Shown here in pieces: positions 1 to 6,726 of a stretch of DNA of 6,908 bases (within the stretch, counting starts at the first letter, position 1; each line of letters opens with the position of its first letter). This DNA comes from Pseudomonadota bacterium (GTDB lineage: Bacteria; Pseudomonadota; Gammaproteobacteria; Pseudomonadales; Oceanobacteraceae): contig JAEWQT010000312.1 in NCBI GenBank assembly GCA_023399105.1, forward strand, positions 1 to 6,908. Direction: 5' to 3'. The notes beneath the pieces are model-generated. The model was not told where the DNA came from, ran no database searches, and was given only the letters and a program-made list of their open reading frames with translations. The translations under genes and the position numbers were made by a program.

Positions 1-1119
1 ACCGGCTGGATTGAACAGCGTGCCAATGAGTACCTGCAGGCGGATTGTGTTGCCGTTAAGCGTGCAGACCTTACCAACGCCCGTACGCAGGCACAGGAAT
101 ACGATTATGTGGGCCGTTATATCGCCCAGCTGGATCAGATTATTGATATGGACGCCATCCGTAACAGCGGCCTGAAGCTGGGTGCTGACCCGATGGGGGG
201 AACGGCATTGCCGGTTTGGCAGGCATTGGCAGCCGATAAAGCGCTGAATATTACCGTGGTTAACGAACAGATTGATCCGGCTTTTGCCTTTATGCCGCCC
301 GATCACGATGGCCGCATTCGTATGGATTGTTCCAGCACAGCAGCGATGGCGAACCTGCTGAATATCCGTAAACAATTCGATATTGCCTTTGGTAACGACC
401 CGGATGCTGACCGCCATGGCATTGTCGATGCCGCCGGTTTAATGAACCCCAATCATTTTCTTTGTGTGTGTGTGGATTATTTATTAACCCATCGGCCGCG
501 GTGGCGCAAAGACTTAAAAATCGGCAAAACCCTGGTGACCTCTTCGATGATGGACCGTGTGGTGGCGTCGCATCAGCGTGAACTGTACGAAGTACCGGTC
601 GGATTTAAATGGTTTGTGCCGGGGCTGTTTAACTGTGAGCTGGCTTTTGGCGGTGAAGAAAGTGCCGGCGCCAGTTTCTTAACTCTGGATGGCCAGCCCT
701 GGAGCACCGATAAAGACGGTATTGTGCTGTGTTTATTAGCCGCCGAAATAACCGCCACCACCGGGCTAACCCCATCGCAATATTACGCGGAACTGGTGGC
801 GCAGCACGGCAACCCGGTGTATCGGCGAATTGATGCATCGGCCACGCCGGAGCAGAAAGCAGCCTTCAAAAAGCTGACAGCCGCCAGCGTGACCGCGGCC
901 GAACTGGCAGGCTCACCGATTACCGCCGTGCACACTCAGGCGCCGGGCAATGGTGCTGCCATTGGTGGCATTAAAGTAAGCACGGAACAAGGCTGGTTCG
1001 CGGCACGCCCCAGCGGCACGGAAGATATTTATAAAATCTATGCCGAAAGTTTTGCCGGTGAGCATCATCTTCAGCAGCTGATTGATGAGGCCAAAACCTT
1101 ATTAAGCGGAATTCTGTAG
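1..1119 (+). CDS. pgm: Phosphoglucomutase, alpha-D-glucose specific (5' end outside window)
   Basis: This cytoplasmic enzyme interconverts glucose 1-phosphate and glucose 6-phosphate, linking glycolysis to UDP-glucose, glycogen and surface polysaccharide. The frame is open from base 1, so the first in-frame ATG at 109 is not the start. The 372 visible codons match the C-terminal part of the E. coli protein (546 residues), so roughly 175 residues, including the catalytic phosphoserine loop, lie upstream. Visible landmarks are the metal-binding loop D-P-D-A-D-R (397-414), the sugar-binding loop G-E-E-S-A-G-A-S (652-675) and the phosphate-binding loop R-P-S-G-T-E-D (1006-1026). Remembered E. coli segments such as RMDCSS, LMNPNH, EVPVGFKWFV and STDKDGI recur almost unchanged. 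The stop is TAG at 1117-1119, and no frameshift is visible. The next gene points the other way, so pgm ends its transcript here. A phosphomannomutase is unlikely given the close match to alpha-PGM. Confidence 0.96.
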   Translation, partial: TGWIEQRANEYLQADCVAVKRADLTNARTQAQEYDYVGRYIAQLDQIIDMDAIRNSGLKLGADPMGGTALPVWQALAADKALNITVVNEQIDPAFAFMPPDHDGRIRMDCSSTAAMANLLNIRKQFDIAFGNDPDADRHGIVDAAGLMNPNHFLCVCVDYLLTHRPRWRKDLKIGKTLVTSSMMDRVVASHQRELYEVPVGFKWFVPGLFNCELAFGGEESAGASFLTLDGQPWSTDKDGIVLCLLAAEITATTGLTPSQYYAELVAQHGNPVYRRIDASATPEQKAAFKKLTAASVTAAELAGSPITAVHTQAPGNGAAIGGIKVSTEQGWFAARPSGTEDIYKIYAESFAGEHHLQQLIDEAKTLLSGIL

Positions 1120-1360
1120 CTATTGGTCTATTGTTGACGCCAATTTTCGTTACGTATCAGAAGCCATGCCATGCCGACCAACTTTGCCAGGCCGGGCTTT
1201 GAGATCTGACCGGCGGTTGGTGCGGCCTGAATTTATTGTGACAGCAATGTTGCTTCTCTGGCGAACAGGTTGAGCGTTCTGCGTGCCCGGAATAGTGCTA
1301 TCCGTTTTGATGAACGCTTAATGCCGAATACTTGAACAGCTGGGGGTTAATATCTCAGGA
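1120..1360. other. Gene-free, hairpin-rich region downstream of pgm
   Basis: No convincing coding region is seen on either strand. Three inverted repeats are visible. The first (1173-1226) pairs GCCGACCAAC (1173-1182) with GTTGGTGCGGC (1216-1226), one base bulged, and nests GCCGG (1191-1195) against CCGGC (1210-1214). The second is AGCAA-TG-TTGCT (1243-1254). The third pairs TGAGCGTTC (1271-1279) with GAACGCTTA (1312-1320), one G-T pair. A weak promoter-like TTGACG (1134-1139), 15-base spacer, TATCAG (1155-1160) precedes them on the + strand, and a terminator follows at 1361. The segment could be a long pgm 3' untranslated region, a source of a small RNA, or decayed sequence. Expression is not shown. 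Confidence 0.35.
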
Positions 1361-1385
1361 AACGGGCCGTCAGGCCCGTTTTGTT
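1361..1385. terminator. Rho-independent terminator between converging genes
   Basis: AACGGGCC (1361-1368) and GGCCCGTT (1373-1380) form a perfect 8-bp stem around the tetraloop GTCA. On the + strand the GC-rich stem runs into TTTTGTT (1379-1385), a fair U-tract, which suits pgm. On the - strand it lies 11 bases past the dehydratase stop and is followed by TTTCC, a weaker tract. It probably serves both converging transcripts, working better for the + strand. Confidence 0.8.
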
Positions 1386-1391
1386 ATGCTT

Positions 1392-3281
1392 TTATACACG
1401 CCCGGCGTTGAGTACCCAGTCCGGGCAATCGCCTTGCTTGTTGTAAGCCGCAGGTGCTTCCAGCAGCAGATTAATAACGTCTTCCACTTTAAATTCGTGA
1501 CAGGCTTTATCCAGCCGGTTCAGCAGGTTGTGGGTTTCCGGCCAGGTCAGATGAACCTCGTTGGCGGTCATAATGCGTGGATGTTCGGTTCCTTCCACGT
1601 TGTCGCCAATCAGCAGTTCTTCGTACAGTTTTTCACCCGGACGTAACCCCGTGAACAGGATTTCGATATCACCCTGTGGGTTTTTCAGGCTGCGTTCGGT
1701 AAGGCCGGACAAGCGGATCATTTTTTTCGCCAGATCAACAATCCTGACCGGCTCACCCATATCCAGCACAAAAACATCACCGCCTTTGCCCATGGCACCA
1801 GCCTGAATCACCAGCTGCGAGGCCTCGGGAATGGTCATAAAGTAACGGATAATATCCGGATGGGTTACGGTAATGGGGCCACCATTTTTAATTTGTTTGC
1901 GGAACAGTGGCACCACCGAGCCGGAGGAGCCGAGCACATTGCCAAAACGCACCATACAGAACAGGGTGTCGGTCTGGCGCTTGGCCAGTGCCTGCAGCAC
2001 CAGCTCGGCCATGCGTTTGGATGCACCCATAACATTGGTAGGGCGCACGGCTTTGTCGGTGGAAATTAGAACGAAGCGTTCTACTCCGGCGGCGATGGCG
2101 GCTTCGGCACAGTACCAGGTACCGAAAACATTATTGCGTACGCCTTCAACCACATTATGTTCAACTATCGGCACGTGTTTATACGCCGCCGCATGGTAAA
2201 CCGTTTGTACTTTGAAGGTGCGGAAGACGGTTTCCAGGCGGTTTTGCTTTTGCACGGAGCCGAGGATGGAAATAATGGGCACATTAAGCTGATGCTGCTT
2301 GTTAAGTTGTTGCAGCTCTTGTTCAATGGCGTACAGACTGTATTCATTCAGTTCCAACAAAATCAGCTTTTCTGGTTGCTGCAGCAGCGCCTGGCGGCAC
2401 AACTCAGAACCAATAGAACCACCGGCACCGGTAATTAATACGATTTTTCCCTGAATATTATGCTGCAGCAAGTCTGCCCGGGCATCGACCTGATCGCGAC
2501 CCAGTAAATCTTCAATATCCACTTCGCGGACTTCTTCAATCCGCGCTTTGCCGCTGATAATGTCGGGAACCGATGGCGCGGTTAATACTTCCAGATTATT
2601 TTCGGCTAATTTTTCAATCAGCAATTTACGTTGCTGAATACTGGTGCGCCCCAGTGCCAGTACAATTTTTTTAACATTCTGCTGTTCAAGCAGATCGGTC
2701 AGATTCAATGGCGAATGGACCTTCAGGCCATGAATGCTGCTTTTTTGTTTTTTGGGGTCGTCGTCAATGAACGCAAACGGCCGGAACTGGTTGTTGTTAC
2801 TGAGCGCCTGAGCCAATGCAATACCCTGCTGGCCAGCGCCATAAATAATGACCGGTTCTGATTTGGCTTTGCTCAGCTGCGAAACCACGCTGCGGATAAA
2901 CAGGCGTGGGGTACCGAGCAACGCAAAGGCGGTAAAGAAATAATTAATGACGCTGGAGCGGGGAATATTGGCCGGAATTAAACAGGACGCTGTGGCCATG
3001 GTTAACGCAGAAACACCAATGCCTAGAGCCAGAGCACTGAAGGCCTTACTGGTCATAAAGCGCACCACAGCGCGGTACAAACCCAGTTTAACAAAGGCGA
3101 GAATACTGATGGCGACGGTAATGGCCGCCATCAGATAGATGTCTTCATTTGCTCTGATGCTGAAGGTGCCATGCCGCAACGCTAAGGCAAGATACATGGC
3201 TAAGGGGATAGCGGTTATATCGTACGCCAGCGCGATGACACGTTTGGTGGAACGGGAGGCGTTGAGCAGCAGATGAATCAT
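1392..3281 (-). CDS. Membrane-bound nucleotide-sugar 4,6-dehydratase (WbpM/CapD/PglF type)
   Basis: Family members convert UDP-GlcNAc to its 4-keto-6-deoxy form, the first step towards 6-deoxy or di-N-acetylated sugars of O-antigen, capsule or protein glycans. From ATG 3281 the protein has 629 residues. Four hydrophobic segments (about 15-36, 49-67, 80-101 and 110-127) anchor it in the inner membrane. A first Rossmann-like domain follows (Y-G-A-G-Q-Q-G at 147-153). The catalytic SDR domain carries T-G-A-G-G-S-I-G (284-291), S-T-D-K (407-410) and M418-xxx-K422, the Met-containing triad reported for large WbpM-like enzymes in place of Tyr-xxx-Lys, then R-P-G-E-K-L near 547-551. The frame stays open upstream to an ATG at 3389, but that codon lies in a predicted -10 box and the extra residues do not resemble the family, so I chose 3281. 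This start lacks its own clear ribosome-binding site and overlaps the stop of a small leader ORF. The exact sugar substrate is not readable. Confidence 0.88.
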   Translation of the reverse strand: MIHLLLNASRSTKRVIALAYDITAIPLAMYLALALRHGTFSIRANEDIYLMAAITVAISILAFVKLGLYRAVVRFMTSKAFSALALGIGVSALTMATASCLIPANIPRSSVINYFFTAFALLGTPRLFIRSVVSQLSKAKSEPVIIYGAGQQGIALAQALSNNNQFRPFAFIDDDPKKQKSSIHGLKVHSPLNLTDLLEQQNVKKIVLALGRTSIQQRKLLIEKLAENNLEVLTAPSVPDIISGKARIEEVREVDIEDLLGRDQVDARADLLQHNIQGKIVLITGAGGSIGSELCRQALLQQPEKLILLELNEYSLYAIEQELQQLNKQHQLNVPIISILGSVQKQNRLETVFRTFKVQTVYHAAAYKHVPIVEHNVVEGVRNNVFGTWYCAEAAIAAGVERFVLISTDKAVRPTNVMGASKRMAELVLQALAKRQTDTLFCMVRFGNVLGSSGSVVPLFRKQIKNGGPITVTHPDIIRYFMTIPEASQLVIQAGAMGKGGDVFVLDMGEPVRIVDLAKKMIRLSGLTERSLKNPQGDIEILFTGLRPGEKLYEELLIGDNVEGTEHPRIMTANEVHLTWPETHNLLNRLDKACHEFKVEDVINLLLEAPAAYNKQGDCPDWVLNAGRV

Positions 3282-3325
3282 AGGTAACCCGCCATGGCCG
3301 GTGGAGCGGAGTGTGCTTCGGCCAT
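3278..3325 (-). CDS. Possible 15-residue leader peptide coupled to the dehydratase
   Basis: An ATG at 3325-3323 sits 5 bases after AAGGAG (3336-3331), the best ribosome-binding site near the dehydratase. It opens a frame encoding MAEAHSAPPAMAGYL, ending in a TGA that overlaps the dehydratase ATG as ATGA (3281-3278). The dehydratase start has no good binding site of its own (GGGTTACCT precedes it), so ribosomes may finish the leader and restart there. The peptide is Ala-rich with a Pro-Pro pair, but shows no run of regulatory codons. An alternative is a base error that splits a longer dehydratase N terminus. Confidence 0.4.
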   Translation of the reverse strand: MAEAHSAPPAMAGYL

Positions 3326-3327
3326 GG
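3292..3327 (-). promoter_or_regulatory. Hairpin over the leader start codon
   Basis: On the - strand CCATGGCCG (3327-3319) and CGGCCATGG (3300-3292) are perfect 9-bp complements around an 18-base loop. In RNA the first arm would bury the leader ATG (3325-3323), and the second arm holds an in-frame internal ATG (3295-3293). The AAGGAG site just upstream stays outside the stem. This arrangement could limit leader translation, and through coupling the dehydratase. The pairing is visible; the function is inferred. Confidence 0.45.
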
Positions 3328-3387
3328 ACTCTCCTTGTTGGACTGATGTAGCAATATTGACGGTTAACAATTTGTGACCGGGTTGGC

Positions 3388-3417
3388 ATTATCCTGCGGT
3401 GTTGTAGCCTTTGGCAA
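3388..3417 (-). promoter_or_regulatory. Sigma70-like promoter for the dehydratase
   Basis: Read on the - strand, TTGCCA (3417-3412) is followed after 18 bases by GATAAT (3393-3388). Each box matches the sigma70 consensus at five of six positions. Transcription should begin near 3381, giving a leader of about 56 bases before the small ORF at 3325. The site lies between yacL and the dehydratase, so the dehydratase can be expressed independently of the pyrC operon, although no clear terminator after yacL prevents read-through. Confidence 0.6.
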
Positions 3418-3433
3418 GTCAGCCGCTGGCACC

Positions 3434-3799
3434 TTACAGAAAGTCACGCCATTCAATCAGCAGGTCTTTGAAGTCTTCCAACCCACAAGCGGCACGGGAT
3501 TCAGAATCGTAAAAATCCAGATCTTCGCCTTCCAGTTCTTCCCGTGAGTATTCCTGCAGCAACGTCAGGGCGGTTACTTCTGCGTCTTCACGGGTTAAGT
3601 GCAGCAGAAAATCGCGGCCTTGCCACTGGTACTCACGCTGTGTGCCGGCTTCCAGCTGGCCGATGGCCTGCAGAATAACGTCCAGTTGTTCTTTATCGTT
3701 GCCCAGCTCATCGCTTAACCACAGGCCAAACGCCTCATGATCCATGGATAAGCGGGCGGTTGGAATCTGACGTTCGTTATAAAAAAAACGGTAATCCAT
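3434..3799 (-). CDS. yacL: UPF0231 family protein YacL, function unknown
   Basis: The 121-residue product has the length of E. coli YacL (about 120) and matches its remembered ends: MDYRF at the N terminus with a nearby R-L-S-M-D-H-E segment, and F-Y-D-S-E-S...C-G-L-E-D-F near the C terminus, where E. coli has Y-Y-D-E-E-S...C-G-V-E-D-F. The protein is acidic, lacks a signal peptide or membrane segment, and is presumably cytoplasmic. No biochemical role is established for the family. It starts 10 bases after the rnt stop without a clear ribosome-binding site, suggesting translational coupling as the last gene of pyrC-rnt-yacL. A run of eight T (coding strand) covers codons 4-7. The stop is TAA at 3436-3434. 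Confidence 0.9.
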   Translation of the reverse strand: MDYRFFYNERQIPTARLSMDHEAFGLWLSDELGNDKEQLDVILQAIGQLEAGTQREYQWQGRDFLLHLTREDAEVTALTLLQEYSREELEGEDLDFYDSESRAACGLEDFKDLLIEWRDFL

Positions 3800-3809
3800 A
3801 GTGTTGGGC

Positions 3810-4490
3810 TCAGTCGTTATCGTCGTCGCTGTCGGCTTCGTTATTGGCCAGCGGCCAGCCCCCCAGAGTCTGGTAGCGGTTTACGATGTAGCAGAACAGT
3901 TCGGCGGTTTTCCAGGTGTCGTAGGCAGCGCTGTGGGCGGCGTGGTTGTCAAAATCCAACCCTGCCAGCCGGCAGGCGCGCGCCAGCACCGTATGGCCTA
4001 ACGCCAGTGCGGACAGGCTGGCCGTATCGAACGAGGAAAACGGGTGAAAGGGATCGCGCTTGATGTCATTGCGGGCAATAGCGGCGCGCAGGAAGCCGTG
4101 GTCGAAGTGTGAATTATGGCCCACTAACACGGCACGGTTGCAGCCGTGCAGTTTTACTTCGCGGCGAATGGTCTGAAACATGCTGGTTAAGGCATCAATT
4201 TCAAACTCAGCATCACGTTCCGGATCAAAGGGGTCGATGCCGGTAAAATCCAGCGCTTCTTTTTGCAGATTGGCACCGTCGAAGGGATGAATGTTGGCGC
4301 TCATGCTCTCGTGCGGGTGCAGCAGGCCCTGGTCGTCCATGCGCAGGGTCACCATGGCAATTTCCAGCAGCGCATCGGTATCGGCGTTAAAACCGCCGGT
4401 TTCGACATCGACGACGACGGGCAAAAAACCACGAAAGCGGCGTGCCATCGGGGTTTTTTCAGTAGCAGGGGTATTTTGTGTCACCGACAT
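3810..4490 (-). CDS. rnt: Ribonuclease T
   Basis: RNase T is a cytoplasmic, dimeric 3'-5' exoribonuclease that trims tRNA CCA ends and matures stable RNAs. From ATG 4490 the product has 226 residues (E. coli 215). The DEDDh set is complete: D28 and E30 in VVVDVETGGF, D130 in HNSHFD, H186 and D191 in AHSAAYDT. These sit exactly five residues later than E. coli D23, E25, D125, H181 and D186. The basic M-A-R-R-F-R-G stretch and acidic C-terminal tail resemble the Pseudomonas enzyme. An upstream ATG at 4526 would overlap pyrC by 32 bases; 4490 is preferred because it lies 4 bases past the pyrC stop, with GGAG (4504-4501) ten bases upstream. An internal ATG at Met15 is a less likely start. The gene is the middle of the pyrC-rnt-yacL operon. 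The oligoribonuclease (Orn) family is closely related but shorter and lacks this pattern. Confidence 0.95.
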   Translation of the reverse strand: MSVTQNTPATEKTPMARRFRGFLPVVVDVETGGFNADTDALLEIAMVTLRMDDQGLLHPHESMSANIHPFDGANLQKEALDFTGIDPFDPERDAEFEIDALTSMFQTIRREVKLHGCNRAVLVGHNSHFDHGFLRAAIARNDIKRDPFHPFSSFDTASLSALALGHTVLARACRLAGLDFDNHAAHSAAYDTWKTAELFCYIVNRYQTLGGWPLANNEADSDDDND

Positions 4491-4494
4491 CCGC

Positions 4495-5532
4495 TCAGTA
4501 CTCCAGTTTCCAGCGCAGGGTTTCACCCGCGCGCAGCGGTACGATTACATCCTGGCCGAAGGGCATTTCGGCCGGCACTTGCCAGTCTTGTTTAACCAGG
4601 GTGATTTCATCGCTGTTGCGTGGCAGGCCGTAAAAATCCGGGCCATGGAAGCTGGCAAAGCCTTCCAGTTTGTCCAGCGCGCCTAAGTCTTCAAAGATTT
4701 CAGCGTACAGTTCAATGGCGCCATAAGCGGTGTAGCAGCCGGCACAGCCACAGGCGTTTTCTTTGGCGCCTTTGGCGTGCGGTGCACTGTCGGTGCCGAG
4801 GAAGAATTTTGGATTGCCGCTGGCGACCACATCCTGCAACGCTTGTTGGTGGATATTGCGTTTCAGAATCGGCAGGCAGTAGAAGTGCGGTTTAATACCG
4901 CCAACCAGCATGTGGTTACGGTTGTAAGCCAGGTGTTGCACGGTAATGGTGGCGCCCACGTTCGGCCCCTGGCTTTTTACAAAGTCGGCGGCGTCTTTGG
5001 TGGTGATGTGTTCAACCACCACTTTCAGGGTCGGGTGGCGGCTGACCAGCGGCGCCAGAATGGTGTCGAGAAACTCTTTTTCACGGTCGAAAATATCCAC
5101 ATGGTTGTGGGTGACTTCGCCGTGCACCAGTAACGGCATGCCATGTTCAGCCAGGGCGGCGGCAATATGATCCAGCTTGCCCAGGTCGGTAACGCCGGAA
5201 TGCGAGTTGGTGGTGGCACCGGCCGGGTAGAGCTTGACCGCCACAATATGACCGGCGTCTTTGGCTTCGGCAATCATGTCCGGGGTGGTGTGGTCGGTTA
5301 AATACAGCACCATCAGCGGGTCAAAGTGAATGCCCTGCGGCACGCGCGATAAAATACGGCTGCGGTATTCCAGCGCCTGACTGGCATTCATGACCGGCGG
5401 TTGCAGGTTCGGCATAATGATGGCGCGTTTCATCACCCGGGCGGTGGCAGGCACGGTGTGCTGCAGCAGGGCGCCATCGCGCAGGTGCAGATGCCAGTCA
5501 TCGGGGCGGGTAATGGTAATGCGTTCTGTCAT
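4495..5532 (-). CDS. pyrC: Dihydroorotase, class II
   Basis: This cytoplasmic zinc enzyme closes carbamoyl-aspartate to dihydroorotate, the third step of pyrimidine synthesis. From ATG 5532 it has 345 residues, close to E. coli PyrC (348). Metal and catalytic residues are all present: H14 and H16 in W-H-L-H-L-R-D-G, K100 (the carbamylated lysine) in [14 protein letters not shown]137 in L-V-H-G-E, H175 in V-E-H-I-T-T and D248 in G-T-D-S-A-P-H. The ATG at 5532 is preceded by AAGG (5544-5541), eight bases away. The longer frame from 5607 adds 25 residues unlike the family and would begin upstream of the likely transcript start. It is the first gene of a pyrC-rnt-yacL operon and diverges from motY. 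Its TGA lies four bases before the rnt start. Confidence 0.96.
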   Translation of the reverse strand: MTERITITRPDDWHLHLRDGALLQHTVPATARVMKRAIIMPNLQPPVMNASQALEYRSRILSRVPQGIHFDPLMVLYLTDHTTPDMIAEAKDAGHIVAVKLYPAGATTNSHSGVTDLGKLDHIAAALAEHGMPLLVHGEVTHNHVDIFDREKEFLDTILAPLVSRHPTLKVVVEHITTKDAADFVKSQGPNVGATITVQHLAYNRNHMLVGGIKPHFYCLPILKRNIHQQALQDVVASGNPKFFLGTDSAPHAKGAKENACGCAGCYTAYGAIELYAEIFEDLGALDKLEGFASFHGPDFYGLPRNSDEITLVKQDWQVPAEMPFGQDVIVPLRAGETLRWKLEY

Positions 5533-5596
5533 AGCGGTAACCTTAAGCTGCAAGCTGTGGGGGTTCGTTGGATTCAGGTTGGTTCCGGAATGCCGC

Positions 5597-5602
5597 ATTG
5601 TA
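5597..5602 (-). promoter_or_regulatory. Possible -10 box of the pyrC operon
   Basis: TACAAT on the - strand matches the sigma70 -10 consensus at five of six positions and lies about 65 bases before the pyrC start. No good -35 box is found at 16-18 bases, so the site is tentative. A start near 5590 would leave an untranslated leader of roughly 58 bases. Confidence 0.3.
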
Positions 5603-5649
5603 CCCAAAGCCCGGCCGTTGCGCTTTGTTTTAAGGGCAGTTTTTACCGC

Positions 5650-5676
5650 TCAATTTTTTCGTCCGGCCGCCGATAA
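5650..5676 (+). promoter_or_regulatory. FliA (sigma28) flagellar promoter of motY
   Basis: TCAA (5650-5653), a 15-base spacer and GCCGATAA (5669-5676) reproduce the flagellar sigma28 pattern. The -10 octamer is a perfect match, and TCAA is the -35 core usual in Pseudomonas-type FliA promoters. The predicted start near 5683 leaves about 33 bases before the motY ATG. This places motY among late flagellar genes, as known for motY in Vibrio. Confidence 0.82.
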
Positions 5677-5715
5677 CCCGGTTACCCCTGGCTGTTTTCT
5701 GTAACAGGAACTCTG

Positions 5716-6699
5716 ATGATTAGTAAGCGAACCCTGTACAAGCCTGTTATTTCTGTACTGCGGCTCTGTGCCGGCCGTTGGTTATGGGCGCTGGCCCTGA
5801 TGGGAGCAACGACAGCACAGGCCGATCTGCATTATGGCAGCACCGCCGAAGATACCCGCTGGCAGGTGAGTGGCTCGATCTTTGAGTGTCGTTTTGAACA
5901 GCCCATTCCCGGTTATGGCCGGGCCGTTTTCTACCATGAGGCCGGCGAAGATGTGGAATTTCGCCTGGAAACCCTGCGTAATTTAATGGCCTATTCGCCA
6001 GCGGAAGTGACTATTTTGCCACCGCCCTGGCAGCCGTCGGGCAAAGCGGAGCGGCTGGGGCAGGTGAAGGTGGTGAATGCAACGCCGAATTTAAGCCTGG
6101 ATGCCCGTCGTACCAACCAGTTTTTACATGCCTTGTTAGAGGGGAAATGGCCGTCTGTTTCGCATACCGCCTATTACGATAAAGCCCGGCATGTGCGGGT
6201 GCATGTATCGGCGGTGGCCTTTAATGATTACTACCCGGTTTATCTGCAATGCGTTGACCAGCTGTTACCCATGAACTTTCGCCAGGTGAACCGCCTGAAA
6301 GTGCTGTTTGGCAGCGGTGAAGAGAAAATTGACGCCGAGGATATGGCCATTCTGGACCAGATTATTCATTACATTCAGAACGACCCCAGAGTGTTTGCGG
6401 TGTATCTGGATGGTCATGCCGATAATCTCGGTCGCCGTTACGACAATCGCCAGATTTCCAAGGCGCGGGTAGAAGATGTCGAGCGCTATTTTATTACCAA
6501 GGGCATTAACCCGGATATGTTAACCACCCGTTTCCATGGCGACCGTTATCCGGTGGCCGATAACCGCACCGCCGCTGGCCGGGCAGAAAACCGCCGGGTA
6601 ACCATAAGGCTGGAGCAGCGCCAGGATATGCCGGTGCCGGATAATCTGATTTTCAGGCCGCAGCCAGTGGTCGCTGGGGGAGTGACGCCTGACGCCTGA
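5716..6699 (+). CDS. motY: Flagellar motor protein MotY (OmpA-like C-terminal domain)
   Basis: In Vibrio, MotY with MotX forms the periplasmic T-ring that holds stator units around the flagellar basal body; in Pseudomonas it supports its stators. The 327-residue product starts with a signal peptide (basic start, hydrophobic core about 22-30, likely cleavage after A-Q-A36). The N-terminal MotY domain shows the family's C-x-hydrophobic...H/Q-P-I-P-x-[FY]-G-x-A-V-F pattern (57-72) and P-P-P-W (102-105). Cysteines 58 and 179 are spaced almost like the pair in Vibrio MotY and may form a disulfide. An OmpA-type peptidoglycan-binding domain follows at about 195-300, with G-H-A-D236, R251 fifteen residues later, and N-R-R-V (292-295). 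A tail of about 27 Pro-rich residues follows. ATG 5716 has AGGA (5706-5709) six bases upstream. A generic OmpA-family lipoprotein is excluded by the signal peptide lacking a lipobox and by the N-terminal domain. The FliA promoter upstream supports the call. Confidence 0.92.
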   Translation: MISKRTLYKPVISVLRLCAGRWLWALALMGATTAQADLHYGSTAEDTRWQVSGSIFECRFEQPIPGYGRAVFYHEAGEDVEFRLETLRNLMAYSPAEVTILPPPWQPSGKAERLGQVKVVNATPNLSLDARRTNQFLHALLEGKWPSVSHTAYYDKARHVRVHVSAVAFNDYYPVYLQCVDQLLPMNFRQVNRLKVLFGSGEEKIDAEDMAILDQIIHYIQNDPRVFAVYLDGHADNLGRRYDNRQISKARVEDVERYFITKGINPDMLTTRFHGDRYPVADNRTAAGRAENRRVTIRLEQRQDMPVPDNLIFRPQPVVAGGVTPDA

Positions 6700-6704
6700 G
6701 GCTG

Positions 6705-6726
6705 AGTCAGCGTCCCCGCTGGTTTT
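6705..6726 (+). terminator. Possible weak terminator of motY
   Basis: CAGCG (6708-6712) pairs with CGCTG (6717-6721) around TCCC, with three further weaker pairs outside (T-G, G-T, A-T), and TTTT follows (6723-6726). It begins 6 bases after the motY TGA. The core stem is short and the T-run brief, so efficiency is uncertain. A second inverted repeat overlaps it from 6722. Confidence 0.4.

Noticed and set aside
1190..1201. 12-base GGCCGGGCTTTG repeated on the - strand at 5616-5605, and TGACCGGCGGTTG at 1207 and 5390
   Set aside because: Shared 12-13-mers are expected by chance in a window of this length; no longer repeat unit surrounds them.
1231..1335. 34 open codons on the + strand in the pgm-dehydratase gap
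   Set aside because: No suitable start with a ribosome-binding site, no recognisable protein, and a length expected by chance.
1332..1646. Open + strand frame of 104 codons across the dehydratase 3' end
   Set aside because: It lies almost wholly antisense to the dehydratase C terminus, has no recognisable motif, and crosses the terminator hairpin.
3352..3368. Palindromes CAATATTG and GTTAAC between the promoter and leader of the dehydratase
   Set aside because: Short AT-rich palindromes are common, and neither matches a known operator convincingly.
4777..5133. Open + strand frame of 118 codons inside pyrC
   Set aside because: It is antisense to conserved PyrC residues and mirrors its codon pattern; no family features are seen.
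5536..5586. Pairing of GGAACC (- strand, 5586-5581) with GGTTACC (5542-5536) that could hide the pyrC ribosome-binding site, as in E. coli pyrC control
   Set aside because: Only six pairs with a bulge over a long loop, and the transcript start is not known; too weak to claim nucleotide-dependent control.
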